A DNA stretch of 17,716 nt from positions 1-17,716 of the forward strand of contig JABYQS010000585.1 in NCBI GenBank assembly GCA_022592435.1, written 5' to 3'. Source of the stretch: Cerioporus squamosus (Eukaryota; Basidiomycota; Agaricomycetes; Polyporales; Polyporaceae). Both the position numbers and the translations under genes were made by a program. Position 1 is the first letter of the stretch; each line of letters starts with the position of its first letter. Shown piece after piece: positions 1 through 8,974 of this stretch. The notes under the pieces were generated by a model, which was given only the letters and a program-made list of their open reading frames with translations, was not told the origin of the DNA and ran no database searches.

Positions 1-753
1 CAGCATCCGTCCAAGTGATTAACGCTAGTTCCGACTTCCTGAGAAGATCTCAGCTGGAGCTTACTGAATGCGCAGCGTCTGCTTCGTCTGCCATGGGCCT
101 CGTTCACCTGATTCCGAGTGACAGTGACGTAGTGGTACTTGTACCAGAGATAGTATGTGGTGTCGAGCGAGGGCAGGAAGGAGATGTTGCGTCCCTTCGT
201 CGTCTCGTCCTCACCAGAGTCCGCCACGACCGGGGCATCGATGCGGAACGTTCGGGTGCTAACATCAAGGGTCCGGGCGGTACCTGAAGTCGAGAAACGT
301 GAGCTGCGCATATAGAGATTGTCGAAGACGATGCTTACGGAAGACCTGATGCTTTGAGAGCCAGTACAGGAGCCAATCTGTGGATTTCGCGTTAGTCAAT
401 AGCTCCCACGTGCGATTAGACTGTGAATTACTCACAGCCGCAGTCATCGCCCTCCTCGAGTGTAACCGTGATCCAGAAGTAGTTCTTGATCGCACTCCAG
501 GAGGAAGTCAAGAAACGCCGGCAGAGCTCAAGGGCACCACCAATGAGGAATAGCTTCAGCCAGTCGCGCACAGCGGCGAGAGACAGAACATGAGCGATGA
601 TGTGGGTAGCTGCAGGAGAGATAGCGGGGTAATGGCTGCGGCACTCGGTGATGGCGTGGTGGTGTTGGCAGCGAGGGCTTCGGTACCATTGAGGGAAACC
701 GAACCCGACTGGATCGCGGTGAGAACAGTCTGCAGAACGGAGACAGCGTCCAT
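1..753 (-). CDS. BCS1-like AAA protein, N-terminal part (3' end outside window)
   Basis: Hand-spliced exons are 753-687, 609-436, 377-339 and 283-108 (152 residues, all phases agree), with introns of 77, 58 and 55 nt. The protein starts MDAVSVLQ. It has a hydrophobic segment around VRDWLKLFLIGGALE, then FWITVTLEEGDD, YWLLYWLSKHQ, ARTLDVSTRTF and a WYKYHYVTVTR block. This order (membrane anchor, then a BCS1 N-terminal domain with a WLSK..STR..WYK signature) is typical of the BCS1-like proteins expanded in mushroom fungi. Yeast Bcs1 is an inner-membrane mitochondrial AAA chaperone that inserts the Rieske protein into complex III; fungal paralogs are mostly uncharacterised. The AAA ATPase domain would lie beyond position 1. 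The junction after 108 is unresolved: a GT donor at 107 is clear, but splicing to the CAG at 66-64 gives an immediate stop. A frame containing ELALITWTDA near positions 30-2 looks like the next exon. The family call rests on remembered consensus, not on a search. Confidence 0.72.
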
Positions 754-845
754 TCTGGCGAAGTTGGTTGCGCCTGAAAGTCCGGAGCTGATGTGTGAGG
801 GAGGGAGACGAGACCCTGTGTGATATTAGGTTTCCGAAGATCTCC

Positions 846-851
846 TTTATA
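846..851 (-). promoter_or_regulatory. TATA box of the BCS1-like gene
   Basis: TATAAA on the minus strand about 93 nt upstream of the ATG at 753, followed by a pyrimidine-rich leader. The spacing resembles the TATA boxes in front of both DUF6533 genes in this window. Confidence 0.5.
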
Positions 852-899
852 GCGTGACGAAGCGCAGGTCAAGAGATTGCAACGTCTACTGATCCGGGC

Positions 900-1454
900 G
901 AGTCAAGGGTAGCATGACTCGTGCCCGGAAGGCGGCGCCCAAGAACACTTGTAGAGACAAATGCCGTAGCACAAAGCAAACGTCTTTCTGGAAATGACAC
1001 TGGTTATCATCGCATCCTTCCGCTTTCTCGTTATCGGATCGCAAAAGGAAACGCACCGACTGTGAACCCGGACAGGCGTCCTACAAAGCGGTACCTGCGG
1101 CCAAAGCTTGAGCGAATGTGGCACGCGCACTTGCCCGGGTGTAAACGACACCGACGTCGCTGCAATCGCACTGTGGATGACAATCAACATACCTGGCTGT
1201 GCGCACAGGCATCGGCAGCGGGTGGCCAGTGCGTCGCCGACGGATGGTCGCAAATCGCTATACCGTATACGCAAGAGCCCATGCTCCGCGAGGCAGTGCG
1301 TGCGTGACTGTAGCCGCACTGGCATGGCAATCTTCGCGCGATTGTGTACGTGTTTGTATTCCCTCACGTATGCACTGTGAAACAGCTCATGCTGGAGTTA
1401 TTGAAAGTTCCAAGGTGGCAGAACAGACATAGGACAGTGGATATATAGCAAGAC
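900..1454. other. intergenic stretch, no gene recognised
   Basis: Open frames exist on both strands (921-1307 plus, 1367-903 minus), but neither has recognisable motifs or a credible splice pattern. They overlap antisense to each other, as expected for GC-rich random frames. This is the upstream flank of the BCS1-like gene. Confidence 0.5.
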
Positions 1455-2650
1455 AGCCTTGCCCGGATGGCCCCGGGCGACAGGGAGCAGATAGCGGAAG
1501 GGACAAGAGCGGCGCGTGGAGCTGAGCCGAGGCTGAGGACGACGAGCGAGGCAGCGAAACCAGGCCGCGACGAGGAAAGCCAGACATGACACGGCGGCAG
1601 GAAGTGTTGCGAGTCGAGCTGAACGAGGAAGAGAGTGACCGAGAGATTCCTCGCCGCCTCCACCCGGCGCCTATCCACTTCCTCCACGTTGACCGTGACC
1701 ACACGGAGCCCGAGGAACGAGTGAACGACGACACCACGAACGACTGTCTTGGAGACATCGGACCTCGCTACTTACTCTACTTACCAGCAGTCTGTCACGA
1801 TCTTCGAGGCTGCACACGCCCTGGCTGGTGGCGCTGTGAGTTCACCCTGGGTTCTGGCTAGCACAACAGACTGACGGACCGTTGTCCTCACCAGCATGCG
1901 GAAGCGGTGATCTGCTTCGCCCACCGTCTGCCGCTGCGGCAGATATGCTTGTGGAGGATTTTGCTACGACTCGGAGGACAGAGCTGGCGGCGGCACAAAG
2001 GCATGTTGGATGTCATATAGATGGGGCACGATCGGGCAGGTGAGTACTTTACATGGTGTTGTTGCTCACCCTTACTGACGAGTCCTGTTCATCCGATGAC
2101 TGGCCATCCCATCCTCAAAGTGATGCATTCTCGTCTTCAACTGTCCCCGTCCTTCGTGTCGTCTCCCATCACCACACACGTAGTACCGCACGTCCGTCGC
2201 CCGTGCCTCGGATGTGCTCTCTTCCGCAGCTGTCGGTCGACGTCTTCTGCACAGGCTATCAGAGCGCAGACACTATTCCTCGACGTTTCCTGCGTCTCTC
2301 CGTACGCCTCGCTCCTACCCGCTAGCCCTCTTCTGGAATGGGATCCTGACAATGAATGTGGACAACTCGTGATGGTTTCCCGCTATCCCCTAAGGTGGCA
2401 CTGCCGCATCCCATCAATCTCGTACGCACCCTTGATACAAAGTACTCCTTCCCCATGCCATGTGGTCGACTTGAGGATGTCCTCGTCCCGCCTGCCACAC
2501 CTTCCCAGTCTCCCACTCAGCCACCCGCTCCCACTCGGCCCCGACGACTGTCGCATCGCGCTACAATCCCCATCGCATACTCCGCCATCAGGTGTGCGAC
2601 ACACGGTGCACACCGGTCCGTCGTGCATACGAAGACACCTCTGAACGAGC
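1455..2650. repeat. repeat block A (diverged copy of block B at about 6765-7990)
   Basis: Reading the two stretches side by side shows collinear similarity for about 1.2 kb in the same orientation. Shared landmarks in order are: AGCCTTGCC near the left end, GAGCAGATAG (1486 / 6811), GGCGCCTAT (1667 / 7040), GCTACGACTCGGAGG (1965 / 7289), GGTGAGTAC (2039 / 7364), CCCCGTCCTTCGTGTCGTCT (2145 / 7470), CTCGGATGTGCTCTC, GCTATCAGAGCGCAGACA (2255 / 7566), ATCTCGTACGC, and CGACTGTCGCATCG (2545 / 7887). Small insertions and deletions break any shared frame. No terminal inverted repeats, target-site duplications or transposase motifs were recognised. The plus-strand AG|GTGAGTAC, present in both copies, looks like a splice donor, so the unit may be a decayed gene. 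Boundaries are estimates. Confidence 0.75.
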
Positions 2651-2694
2651 CCGCGTTGATGTGCGGTGTCCGCGCGGGCTTACATGCGGTTGCA

Positions 2695-2716
2695 GCTCGC
2701 TCGCTCGCTCGCTCGC
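2695..2716. repeat. (TCGC)n microsatellite
   Basis: About five perfect tandem units of the tetranucleotide, just right of repeat block A. It is not seen at the equivalent place after block B. Confidence 0.8.
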
Positions 2717-3221
2717 CGGCCCGTATCGCCTTGTAGGACGACCTCCGCCTGCCAGTCCAGCGCGATGTCGTCCTGGCGTGTTCTTGCTGGGGCAGAGCGC
2801 ATCCGTGACAAGATGACCTTGGCGACAACCGGAGGAGACCCGCGACAGTGGCATGGAAATCGTCGAACACCGGCTCACCTGTGGCGGCTCTGTCGGACAA
2901 ACCTGCGTTGTGTTGCGTGCACGGTCGACTGTAGGGCGGCGGGTTCGACAGAGTCGCCTGCCATGTACCCTCCTATCGCACTTCTTGGGACGATGGCAAC
3001 CTCAGCAGAAGTGAGGTACGATTGTACGCTGAGACCCTGATACTTCCGCGCAGCTCACGTCTCTCGATCCCAGGTACCGCCTGAGCCCTTGACGTTAACA
3101 CTCAGATTGGGACAACGCTGCTGTCGTCTCAATCTGTGGTGAGGACGGGACGACGAGAGGATGTAATTTCACTTTCCTGCCCCGAATTGACACAGACTAC
3201 TCGCACAACTTTTGTTCTCGC
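2717..3221. other. intergenic stretch, no gene recognised
   Basis: No supported coding exon. It lies between repeat A and the 3' flank of the minus-strand DUF6533 gene. CpG dinucleotides are common up to about 3216 and then vanish abruptly, with none seen until about 3590. Confidence 0.5.
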
Positions 3222-3488
3222 AGTATATGTGTATCTCAGTTGGAGATTTATGCTTAGCAGTGAACATCCCCCTATGTCTATTGTTTGGCATACCAACACT
3301 GTCATAAATACACAAGAACCTGGAACCATGGGCTGTGACCCTGCACTGGGCAGACTTTTGACATATATCCAAGACATACAACAGACCAAAGAAAACAGAA
3401 GTATAGTAACCAGGGGAATGGACTTGGAGGGTATATCTGTACATCAAGGATCTATAGTATGCACAGCACTGAGTACTTCAACAGGGGA

Positions 3489-5219
3489 TTATGGGGTTGG
3501 GGATGAGGTTGCACTAGCCCAGGGTAACCCAGTGTGGCCCACATCCTCCTCCTGCCTGGAAGCCTCTGATTGTGAGTGGATTTGCAACTCGAGACTATCA
3601 TCATTGGACAACACTGAAAGAGCTGGATTGATGAAACCTCCGAGGGATGAGATGAAGCTTGATGACTGGTTCCTCGAAGAGTACATTGGATCGTCAGGGT
3701 CAAGTCTGACAACCCTCTGGTTTGATTCTTGCAAAGCAAGTAGGAAGCATGAAATGAAGATGGCTGTGATGCTGCAAAGTGAGTGATTGAAGAGTGGTGA
3801 TGAGCAGACTGTCACAAGCTACCAGCATGGGGAAATGCATACGGCGAAGTGAAATTGGTGACATAACTAACAAATCCATCATCAATTGCCACCTGTCAGT
3901 ATGACAATGATCATCAGCTGGCAAATTTGGGAGCAGCAAGACATGCTTACCGCAGTTGCTGAGAAGATGAGGTGTAGGACATTCAGAATGAACAGAATGC
4001 TAAGTTCAGTGTTGTAGAGTCTGCCAGCTTTTACAACCTTGCAGCAGGACATACATGAAATATATGACTCCTATGGGTAAAATCAGGTATTCAGTAACCT
4101 ATAGAATCCTTCAAGTTGTATAAAAGGTGACATACCACCTTGAAAGAGTACTTCTGATAGTGAGAGTCTCTTGGACTGTTGGATATCCCTCATAGCACCC
4201 CAGCTGCCAGTGCTCAGCCTTGTCCAGGTAATGTAGATCAGTAGAATGTCGGCAGCAATGAGCGGTACTCGAGATATGATCACAACTGTGTGGTTCCAAG
4301 CATCAGTGTGTGTCATGGCTTGTGATTGATAGCCAACCTACGCCTTGTACAAAATTAGTACCCATGTGGGTGACAAGACTGAATAGGCCATACTTAAGGT
4401 TAAGTGCAGCAGTTGTGTTGTTTGTATCAAGGCATCCATTTCGTGGAAAGTTCTCTCCAGAGAACTGATAGCCATAGGTCACCTGTACCATAGACCTTGC
4501 TGTTGGTTGACATGCTTCAAGAAAAGTGGACATACTCACCAGGTTAGCACCTACTGGTGCTAGAGACAAGGAGAAGACAAGCAGTCCAAGGAGCTTGCTT
4601 CTGCTCAATACATATGCACGGAGGGCAGAAAAAGCTCATAGCAAGTGTCAGGTACTATGAGCCAGGACTGGAAGCATGACTCACCTGCTCCTGGGATAAA
4701 CTGCAGTATCAACATTGCCTGTATTGCTATGCTGAACAAGGAACAACTGCAGGCATCAATAAGCATTTCACAATACTCTGTATTCCATAAAGGCTATACA
4801 CAAACCTCTGATCATGGTCAGATTTGCTGTGGAACAAATTCAGAACTGCTTACCTTGTCTGATGGGAAAAATGCAAACGAGACCAATTTGAAGACATAGA
4901 GCATCATTGAAATCCACTTGTTTGTGAAGAACAAGAGTGACGCTCGGCCGGGGCGCTTTGCTGTCCAGAAGCATGCCACTTCTCGATCAAACGTGATGAA
5001 GGTGTCGTACATGAAGAGAACTATGGCAAGAGGACATGTGAGATTCACTCAGATGAACTTGTGATGGACCATACACACCTGCAGCTGCCACGGTGCAGCA
5101 GTCATTTATAAAGCTGTTCGACAGTGTCAGCAAGCGTTATCTGTGGCAACAGGCGCGATGTACAGGCTGTCATACAGGGCCACAGTCGCAACAGCAGCAG
5201 CGTCGGCGTCGGAGGACAT
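3489..5219 (-). CDS. DUF6533-type multi-pass membrane protein (CpG-depleted copy)
   Basis: Twelve exons by hand splicing: 5219-5164, 5113-5079, 5020-4854, 4775-4685, 4634-4540, 4482-4394, 4343-4342, 4285-4136, 4070-4055, 4020-3951, 3892-3843, 3771-3489. They sum to 1104 nt (367 residues) with no frame break. The family is recognised by the N-terminal block YDTFITFDREV, W-A-K, then FFTNKW, followed by hydrophobic segments such as LGLLVFSLSLAPVGANL, VIISRVPLIAADILLIYITW and ILFILNVLHLIFSATA. A polar tail follows, after FLLALQESNQ and FISSLGGFINP. DUF6533 proteins are abundant in mushroom fungi; their function is unknown and they have several predicted transmembrane helices. The ATG at 5219 is chosen because MSSDADAAA is identical in the paralog at 8975. 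Exon 4's acceptor (4776) is the least certain; exon 7 is only 2 nt. From about 4935 leftwards the DNA has almost no CpG. Confidence 0.82.
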
Positions 5220-5294
5220 GGCAAAGTTGGAGGAGCGCCCGCAGGTCGCCGGCGGTCGAGGAATGTTGCCGTATCATCCAACGCGCAACAAGGC

Positions 5295-5300
5295 CTTATA
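5295..5300 (-). promoter_or_regulatory. TATA box of the minus-strand DUF6533 gene
   Basis: TATAAG on the minus strand about 76 nt upstream of the ATG at 5219. The paralog carries TATAAGG at 8883, at a similar distance from its own ATG, so the element is shared. Confidence 0.55.
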
Positions 5301-5672
5301 TTGCGCGCGACTGTACGGGGAAGGACGGCGACCGCGGTCGAGGTACGCACACTGCGCACGTCCGCCACATCTGATCCGATCGCATGGTCGGGGATAGAAG
5401 ACTCTGAAGAGCAGTTTGAGCGCTGCATGCGACACCTTATCAAATTCACCACAACACAGCTTGAGAGCGAACAACGGATGTGTGATTGCAAGTGCGCGCG
5501 AGATCTGTGATTGGGAGCCAGAAGCGAAGGTCAGAGCAGTAGGCGGGGAGGCGGTTCAGTATATAGCGTGCTATGATGGAGCTAGACTGCATCGGTGTGG
5601 GTCGAGAAAAGAGATGTTGAGGATTGGCAGCGGACGACATGGAGTGGTAGTAGGTAGATGGAGATACCCTTT
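5301..5672. other. intergenic stretch between divergent flank and hypothetical gene
   Basis: Upstream flank of the DUF6533 gene and 3' flank of the hypothetical minus-strand gene. Frames run through on both strands, but none has recognisable motifs. Confidence 0.4.
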
Positions 5673-6640
5673 TCAACAACGGGGTGTCGCGGGCGAGCGA
5701 GGAGAGCCAAGCGAGACGAGACGTACACACAGACGTCGAGACGTGTGCAAGCGGTGGGGCGAACGAGCGAGTAAAGACCGGAAGAGACGAGCAGAAACGC
5801 ACAGAAACAAAACATGAGGAGCACTGTAGGCGTAGTAGTCGTGTATGAGGAAAGGTGTCGCGGCTGCCGGCCCAGCGGCATTTGAGTGACGGTCCCAGGG
5901 TGTCGAATGAGCGAAGAAGGCGTGACGACGTGCGCGAAGACCATGCGCGCGGCGGTTCGTGAGCGGGTTGGCAGTGAAAGGGACGGGCGGAGCTGAGGAT
6001 AAGGAGGTCCACGAGTAGAGGCGCGGTGTCACTGAGGGCGGAGGAGAAGGGGATGCAAAGAGCGACGTAGCCTGTACGGGCGGAGTGGTTGGACGCGCGG
6101 GAGTGGACGGCACGGAAGCACGCGAACGAGGTGCTGGCTCGGGAGAGGGCGTGCGCGGGTCCTCCTGAGGAGATCAAGGTACGTCGCGATGCGCTCTTGC
6201 GTACGTGCGCTGCTGGCCGACGTTCGCGTTCTGCACGAGCAGCGTTCATCCTGTCCATGAGCGACATGTAGTGTCTGACACGCTCCTCGGAAGCACGCGC
6301 GGCCTCGATTAGCGCGTCCAGGGCGGGGTTGCGGGGAACGGCATCCTCGAGGATGCGCGTGCCACTTGCCCTGAGCATCTCCGGGCCTGTCCCGCAGAAG
6401 CTGGTGCTCCCCATCGTTCTCCGCGATCTTCACGTGAATGATGTTCATGGGGGAGCCGCGTTCGCTGGAGGGAGGACGCCTCGCTCAGGCTGCTGACGTC
6501 CACCACTACCACGGTGGGGATCGATATGGAGCATCGACAGCGTCATCGTCCTCGAGACTTGAAGTTCTTGAAGCTCGTCGTGTCCCCCGTACATCCGCTT
6601 CCGAATGGCGGAGTGCTCAGGTTCGACGTGCACGGCGAGC
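5673..6640 (-). CDS. hypothetical protein, possibly frame-broken or 5' truncated
   Basis: I do not recognise a family. A probable acceptor (CTTCTCCTCAG) precedes a frame with HSAIRKRMYGGHDELQELQ (about 6620-6570). Further on, a different frame reads MLRASGTRILEDAVPRNPALD and EERVRHYMSLMDRMNAARAER (about 6390-6220), a helical, charged stretch of coding appearance. A clean 40-nt GT..AG intron follows (about 6181-6142). The next exon reads EDPRTPSPEPAPRSRASVPS and continues Pro/Ser-rich to a stop at 5673. The first and second pieces are in different frames, with no obvious intron joining them, so either a small intron was missed or there is an indel. No upstream exons could be found before repeat block B begins at about 6765. 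Some of this may be chance GC-rich open frame. Confidence 0.35.
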
Positions 6641-6764
6641 TGAGGAGAAGCAGGGAAGAGAGTACGTGCAATTGATGGCGAGGTAAGATGAGGAAACGAG
6701 AGTCAGCGAAGCGCATACCATATGCTCGTGCGAAAGCTTACAGTGCTGGGGCGAAAGCTAGGAC

Positions 6765-7990
6765 CAAGCCTTGCCTAAGACTGAGGACGGACGGCTACGG
6801 CGACGACAGAGAGCAGATAGTGGAAGCTTGGACAGAGCTGCGCGTGGGACTGAACCAAGGCCGAGGGGCGAGGGCGACAAGCGAGGTAGCGAAGAGAAGC
6901 CGCGACGAGAGTAGCCAGACAGGACACGGCGGTAAGAGTACGTCGAATTGGACGAGCTGCGAGGGCGGAGGCGAGGCGAGTGCAACTGGCAAGAGCGAGA
7001 AGAGTGACCGCGCGCGCTCCTCCGCCCCGCCCCGCCCGGCGCCTATGTATTCACCTCCTCTCGTCGACCGCGACCACACGGCAGCTCGAGGAACCAGTAC
7101 ACGGACGACACCACAGACCATCCGTTCGAGCCTTCCGCCGTACGCGCATGGCTGCTAAGTAGTCCTGTAAGTTCTCCTACGTTCTGACCCGCACTCAGAC
7201 TGACGAATTGTTTGTCCTCAACAGTATTCCGCAGCAGCGACCCGCTTGGGCCACTGTCTGCCACTTACAGCAGTAGTGCTCGTGAAGGATCACGCTACGA
7301 CTCGGAGGCCAGAGCTCGCTGCGGCAAAGGAAGCATAGACACTATTGAATGGGTACGAGATAGGTGAGTACACTACATATTGTGGTTGTTCCTCCATTCT
7401 GACGAGCCCTGTACTTCCGACGGCCGGCCATCCTACTCTCGCAGAGTGGTGCATCCTCATCTTCATGGGTCCCCGTCCTTCGTGTCGTCTTTCGCCACTA
7501 CATATGGAGTACCGCACGCCCGTCGCGCGGGCCTCGGATGTGCTCTCTCTCGCCTTCAGCACATGCTATCAGAGCGCAGACATCATACCCGGACGTCTTT
7601 GCAGTGCGCCTCGCTCTCACTCGCTAGCCCGCCTCTGGAACGGGACCCTGACTTGACTGTGGATAGCTCGTCAAGGTTTCCGGCCGGTGTTCCCTGAGGT
7701 GGCATGCAACGCACCAATCTCGTACGCGTGCTCCAATGCACAGCACTCCTCCACCATGTCCCTGTGATCGAAGAGGGAGTCCTGGTCGCGTCTGTCATAC
7801 TTTCCCCGCGCACGCTCGTAATGGCGTGCCCGAGCTTCCATATCCTCGTCTCCCACCCAGCCATACCACTTCCACCCGGCCCCGGACGACTGTCGCATCG
7901 TGCCAAAACCGCTGTCGTGCGCTCCGCCGTCAGGTTCGCGACTCGACGCACACCGGCCCCTCGTGCATAACATTCCGTTCGCAGACGCCC
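6765..7990. repeat. repeat block B (diverged copy of block A)
   Basis: Collinear with 1455-2650 in the same orientation, with the landmarks listed there. Examples are GCTACGACTCGGAGG at 7289, CCCCGTCCTTCGTGTCGTCT at 7470 and GCTATCAGAGCGCAGACA at 7566. Substitutions and small indels are scattered throughout. Open frames here are not shared in frame with block A, so no coding region is annotated. A possible donor AG|GTGAGTAC at about 7363 matches the one in block A. Confidence 0.75.
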
Positions 7991-8246
7991 TCGCACTTAC
8001 ACGAGCCTGGCACGTACGCACTGTACGGATGTGAAGATATCCAGACACGTTGACACAGGCCTACGGCACATCACGGCACCGCTTGCTGGAAGAAATACCG
8101 CAGCTGAGGTTGAGCTGAAAGCAGTGCAATTGAACATGTTCCTGGCGGCCTCTGTCGAGCCTTCGGATAGCGGTGTCACGGTGATGGTCCGGCGATGGGG
8201 GAGACGATCCCCGGGCATGATCGGGTGTCCTGTTGGCTTCGGCGCT
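7991..8246. other. intergenic stretch, nothing recognised
   Basis: No motif-bearing frame. It ends at a TATA-like element at 8247. Confidence 0.4.
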
Positions 8247-8252
8247 TATATA
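8247..8252 (+). promoter_or_regulatory. possible TATA box
   Basis: TATATA 80 nt before an ATG at 8327, the same geometry as the other TATA boxes in this window. It is the main reason to suspect a gene start here. Confidence 0.35.
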
Positions 8253-8326
8253 CCTTCTCGTTATTCCGCGACCCGCAGCCTCCTCCGGCGGCCAGCAGTC
8301 CTCCAAGTCCTCTTGAGACCCCAGCT

Positions 8327-8527
8327 ATGAAGCTGCGGCTTATTTGGCGTATGAGATCCGTCGTCAAAGGTCAGTTAACTTCGTTCCATCAACTCCTTCG
8401 CCAGGACTCACTTGTAGTTCTGCCGATAGAAGTTGCACTGGATGACTTGGTCAATATGTCAATGCTCCACGCGCTCATCAAGGTTCGATGGAGGTCACTG
8501 GCAAAATATGCTGTGTGTACTCACTGA
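8327..8527 (+). CDS. possible small hypothetical protein
   Basis: A 66-codon frame starts MKLRLIWRMRSVVK and ends at TGA 8525-8527. It has no recognised domain. A GT..AG pair (GTCAGT at 8367 to CCAG at about 8403, 37 nt) and a GTTCGA donor after LHALIK could indicate splicing instead, with other exons up to about 8700. Support is limited to the upstream TATA element. It may equally be chance. Confidence 0.2.
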   Translation: MKLRLIWRMRSVVKGQLTSFHQLLRQDSLVVLPIEVALDDLVNMSMLHALIKVRWRSLAKYAVCTH

Positions 8528-8882
8528 TGTGCGTGCCTCCTCGAGTACGGGCCTTTGCTTCGGTCGCCTTCGCCCGCGCAAACTTGAAACTCTTAAGCAG
8601 GTCCACTGTGGGCAGCCGTCATCACTGATTATCCATTTCACCTTCAGGTGGGTCCTCCTGCTACATTCCGATTGGCTGGTCCAAAGCAAGTTCCAAGAGT
8701 AACGTCTAGGTGACTTCAGCTTTCGCATGCCGCGTGCCTGCGCCCGCAGCCTCACACTACGCTTCTTTGATCTATCCCCGGCGGGTTAGGTATGGCGGAT
8801 GCGGCTCGTCGCAACCAGCACTAGTGCGGTAGGTCAGTGACCACCCGATGATCTCGTACATCGGCCGCATAGTTTTGCCCCA
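8528..8882. other. intergenic stretch, nothing recognised
   Basis: Short open frames on both strands overlap each other and show no motifs. The right end is the promoter region of the plus-strand DUF6533 gene. Confidence 0.4.
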
Positions 8883-8888
8883 TATAAG
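8883..8888 (+). promoter_or_regulatory. TATA box of the plus-strand DUF6533 gene
   Basis: TATAAG, 92 nt before the ATG at 8975, equivalent to the element at 5300-5295 in the paralog. Confidence 0.55.
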
Positions 8889-8974
8889 GTCCCATTAGCC
8901 ATGGACGTCCTTGCAACATCCCTCGGCCCTCGGGAAAGTGAGAGTGAGGACCCTCCCGCAACTTGAACGTCAGC

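Noticed and set aside
15..287. 90-codon plus-strand frame at the left edge
   Set aside because: Antisense to BCS1-like exon 4, which has the recognised WYK and STR signatures.
2021..2644. 207-codon plus-strand frame in repeat A
   Set aside because: The equivalent frame in repeat B is broken early, and the frame crosses a likely splice donor; no motifs.
1455..7990. Transposon or LTR element
   Set aside because: No terminal repeats, target-site duplication, reverse transcriptase, integrase or transposase motifs could be seen in either block.
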